Assembly (NCBI RefSeq): GCF_028453695.1
Contig: NC_135780.1
Location: 5,704,001-5,768,000, forward strand
Origin: Augochlora pura
Lineage: Eukaryota; Arthropoda; Insecta; Hymenoptera; Halictidae
Direction: 5' to 3'
DNA length: 64,000 nt
Part shown: positions 60,671 to 64,000 of the stretch, piece after piece
Numbering within the stretch: position 1 is the first letter of the stretch
Layout of the letters: every line of letters starts with the position of its first letter
Notes under the pieces: generated by a model
What the model was told of the DNA's origin: nothing
The model's input: the letters and a program-made list of their open reading frames with translations, nothing else
Databases searched by the model: none
Position numbers and translations under genes: made by a program

Positions 60671-63439
60671 GAAATCTCAGAAAATTGATTATCTGAGTTT
60701 ATACCATAACTACCCCTTATCGATGCATCAAGTTGGAATTTTAGGCATAAACGCTATAGCAAAAATTGGTAGATTGAAAATAGCGAACAGATTTAAAGGA
60801 ATCAAGTATGCGATATTCGAACTTGTTAAAATGATTTATTTTTTAAAAGTTTCGCTTCTGTATTTCGGAATTAACGTACGCAATTTTTATCTCGCATAAA
60901 GATCTGCCATCTTGTTATTACGTTGAACCCCTGCGCGAGAAAACTGCAAACTTTTCGGTGGTTTTCTCGTTACGAGACCCAGCGTTCGTCTCTTCCAATG
61001 GTCCACGGTGGGACGAGTCCGCATACCGGAAAGATTTCTTCGCGTTGATCCACCGTTCCTTGCCGGTTCTATCTTTCGCGTCGTGTATCATTCTTCGCGG
61101 GGAAAATAGACGGGGGGAATAGCTGAGGAAATCTTGGTTATCTGTGGGGAACGGGGAACGGAACGGAAGAGGAACGGATACACAAGGGACGGGCGCAGAA
61201 ATGGCAAAAGGTAGCGGAATGGCATGGAATGGGAAAAGTGGACCGTAACTCGGTTCATGGGTCGCAAATACAACGGACGCTTTTACCGCGGGCGCGCGCG
61301 TAATTCGGGAAATTGAAGCCGGCAACGCGGGTAAACTGCTTCCTCGTTACTTCTTTCTTTCGTTCTTGGCTTGGCCGACCCCTCGGTTCTTGCCCTGCGA
61401 TTTCCCTTTAGCCTCGTCTTCCCGACACCGCCGCTCCTTTTTTTTTCTTAAATTAATACAATATAAATGCAAATTCAACGGCGCGGCCGGCGATCAACGG
61501 TAAAATGTCTTCTTGCGCGGGTCCGATATTTTCGTAAACGTTAATGATGTTTGAGGAGTCGGTCTTTTCGTTACTCTACGATAAGCTGCGCCGCGATTCA
61601 TCGGTTCGACGTTTTTCTTTCTTTAGCGTTTTCATTGTTCGTACTCTAAAAAGTTTCTTTTCCACGATGATGACATCCTAAAAAAACTCAATCTATTTCG
61701 ATCGCCCCGTGCAGGCTACCTTTTTTTGACGGATTTTTCTCTGTTTAAAGGATCGAAAGACTGTTTCAAAATTGAAACGAAAACGCTTGAAATTGTGCTC
61801 TCGCAGAAGCCCCGCGCATTCTCGAGCCGGGGTCTTTGTGAATTTTCAGAAACTTCGTTAAAAAAAAAATGGATCTCGCAGAAATATTTCACGAACTCTT
61901 CTTTTTTTTTTCTTTTTCACTTGTTGCGAGCCACGCTGAAAGCCCATGGAGTACAGTCCTCGAACGTTGGGTGTGGAAAACCAATTTGATCGGATATTTC
62001 GGAAGCTATTTCGTTGGAGGAAAAATGTTTTAAATGAAAGCTGTTTTTCCCGTGGAAAGGGGGAATAGTTTCTCGTTAAATAAACGAGAATTTCTGAGCG
62101 TATAACATCCGGCAGGCATCGGCTGCGTATCGATAAACCCAAAAAAAAGAAGTATATTCGTAAGGAAAAGTATATCCTTCGCTCGATCATCCGACATTTC
62201 GATCGTAAAATTAATATTTCAATCGTAAAATTAATATTTAAATCGTAAAATTAATATTTCAATCGTAAAATTAATATTTCAATCGTGAAATTAATATTTC
62301 AATTGTGAAATTAATATTTCAATCGTAAATTTAATATTTCCACCGTAAAATTAATATTTCCATCGTAAAATTAATATTTCTAGCGATACAGGTAAGCCAA
62401 GTCAAATTTCAAACGAAACGTGAAACCAGCTCGGTTGAGTTTCCATAAATTGTTCGATCAGCGCCGCATAAAGACATTTCACGGAACGGAGAAGTACGCG
62501 CGTAATTTTCGAAAATAATTAAACGCGAGATTGGCGAAGCGACGGTATCAGAAGTTGCAAAATTTTCCTTACGAACCATTTACGCGCCCCGGCAGTTTGC
62601 TTTTTAACGACGGCACCCCCCTCCTCCCCTCCCTCACTCGTTTACGAGGTTATATTCAAACGCAAGAATGTTGCCGCGGCGGCCGCTATATTTTACGGGA
62701 CACTTTGTACGTAAATGTTAATTAACCGTCGCGGAACTGGCCCCCCCCTGAACGAGTTATTACGATTTCGATTACAATCCTCGCTCTCTACCGGGGCAAG
62801 TAAATGTTTAACGTAAAATTGGGTAAGGAAAATTACGGCGACTGTTGCGCGGGGATTTAATTAAAAATCTAGTGGCCCCTTAACGCCTCGGTTCCAGCGG
62901 TTTCGCGCGCCGGTCTCTCTCTCTCTCGTTAATACGCGACCCCCCCGCACTCTCCTCGCCTCGGGGGGATTTACTTCTGCGCGACACTTATTATGTTTTC
63001 TTTTTTAATATCGGCGCGCTTGATTACCGATGTCCGATACCCGCCCCGCAAATTTTATGAATTTTCTCTTCTTTTCCCCGTTAATTAAACCGGCACGGTG
63101 TATCGGCGGCTAATAGTTTCGCGTTCGAATTGAATAACTTCTTGTTAATTAAATCAATAACGATTCCCTGTTTCGTCCGTCCAATTAAAATCTGGAAAGT
63201 TCGCGTTCGCGAAGTGGCTTATATAGAGGGGATACACCGACACACGCGGCTACGTGTACGTCGACGTTTCATTTGTTCTCTTCTATTATTACTTTATATA
63301 GATTTAGCGTTTTAAATAAATAAGAAAGTGACAAAGATGAACCACACACACAGGGAGAGTTAATATACTGTTACTATACTATACTAAGGGAAAGGGAAAA
63401 TATATATATACTATACTAAGGCAAAGGGAAAATTATTTT
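60671..63439. other. Noncoding spacer
   Basis: Holds the 20-bp minisatellite, poly-T/poly-C runs and CT tracts. No coding region is supported. Confidence 0.6.
62201..62380. repeat. 20-bp minisatellite, nine units
   Basis: Nine consecutive units of exactly 20 bp with consensus AATCGTAAAATTAATATTTC. There are single-base changes but no length changes. Confidence 0.92.
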
Positions 63440-63775
63440 AAATGGAACAAAACGCTTGGAACGAATGGCAAATTGCAATTGCAAAAAGAAATACGATATA
63501 AATGAAAACAGTACTCGATGATAGAATTTTTAATAAACTTCTTCATCTGAGTATGTATAACTGTACTGCATATTTTTATGCAAAAAGTAAAAATTATCTG
63601 CACGAATCGCAACTAGCAAATTCTCCCTTTAATAATTGAAATATATAACTGTCATATATAAATATATATTTTTGTTATTGGTTAATCAACTTTGTTATAA
63701 TTTCTTTAAAATCCCTTGATTTCGACAGGTTTCTCTTCTAAGCAACGAGGGTACGAATACTTATGGGCATGACTG
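63440..63775 (+). mobile_element. Tc1-like element relic (right part)
   Basis: On the minus strand the right end reads AGTCATGCCCATAAGTATTC, a Tc1-like terminus. The internal ATGCAAAAAGTAAAAATTAT..ATCGCAA aligns to 5.24 kb. This and the 4.95-kb relic preserve complementary halves of one family. Confidence 0.4.
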
Positions 63776-64000
63776 TAGATCGATCTGACAGACACGATTT
63801 TTCGAGCGCATAACTCGCCGTCGTATTGTTCGAATTGCTGAAACGAAATACTCGTTAGACGAACGCGCGTATCCAGGCCTATCGGCCGGACGTTTAATCG
63901 TTTCTGCACGCAAATTGAAACTGTCGACCGGGACGGGGGGAGGGTGGTTATTTAGGTTCTAAGGAACGCGGTCCCCGTGTCGCGGTCTAACAGCGGTTAG

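Overview
This window is a stretch of nuclear DNA from an insect, most likely an aculeate hymenopteran (bee or ant). The evidence is indirect: AT-rich spacer mixed with CpG-rich blocks, very many (GA)n/(CT)n tracts, short introns with GT..AG borders, dense small TTAA-flanked elements, and mariner and Tc1-like relics. There are no bacterial operons, long prokaryotic ORFs, tRNA or rRNA genes, or CRISPR arrays. Three runs of N (500, 100 and 100 bases) mark scaffold gaps.

Only one protein-coding gene can be supported well: a five-exon, plus-strand gene at 54758-56475. Its spliced product of about 195 residues joins an N-terminal C2H2-like zinc finger to a C-terminal LITAF-type zinc-binding, membrane-associating domain. 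All five exons join in frame, and a polyadenylation signal follows the stop codon. Almost every other open frame is short, overlaps simple repeats or transposon copies, or is open on several frames at once because of GC-rich composition.

The rest is regulatory or repeat landscape. Between about 0.3 and 35.3 kb lie roughly sixteen copies or fragments of one 190-245 bp element with 14-bp inverted ends (CCCTTTGCACTCGA), flanked by TTAA, which fits piggyBac-type non-autonomous elements (MITEs). One further fragment lies at 60.5 kb, and none is seen between 35.3 and 60.5 kb. Other TTAA-bounded families occur at 29.7 kb, 44.7 kb, 45.6 kb and possibly 47.7 kb. One MITE sits inside a mariner relic at 19.1-19.5 kb; a second copy of the same mariner at 48.6 kb shows the unoccupied TTAA target.

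Region by region: 0.3-19 kb is MITE-rich spacer with a candidate Inr/DPE core promoter at 13.06 kb and an unexplained GC-balanced block at 16.4-17.1 kb. The stretch 19.9-24.4 kb contains the three gaps, one of them inside a ~185-bp tandem satellite. A GC-rich island lies at 26.3-27.4 kb. The stretch 27.9-39.5 kb has several tandem arrays and a 22-bp inverted repeat of CRE-like sites at 37.6 kb. The stretch 42.7-43.7 kb holds unassigned protein-like segments. The stretch 52.9-53.8 kb holds a 34-bp-armed foldback and a GATTA-rich repeat cluster, followed by the zinc finger-LITAF gene. A paired CTCF-like motif lies at 59.6 kb, and a Tc1-like end at 63.7 kb.
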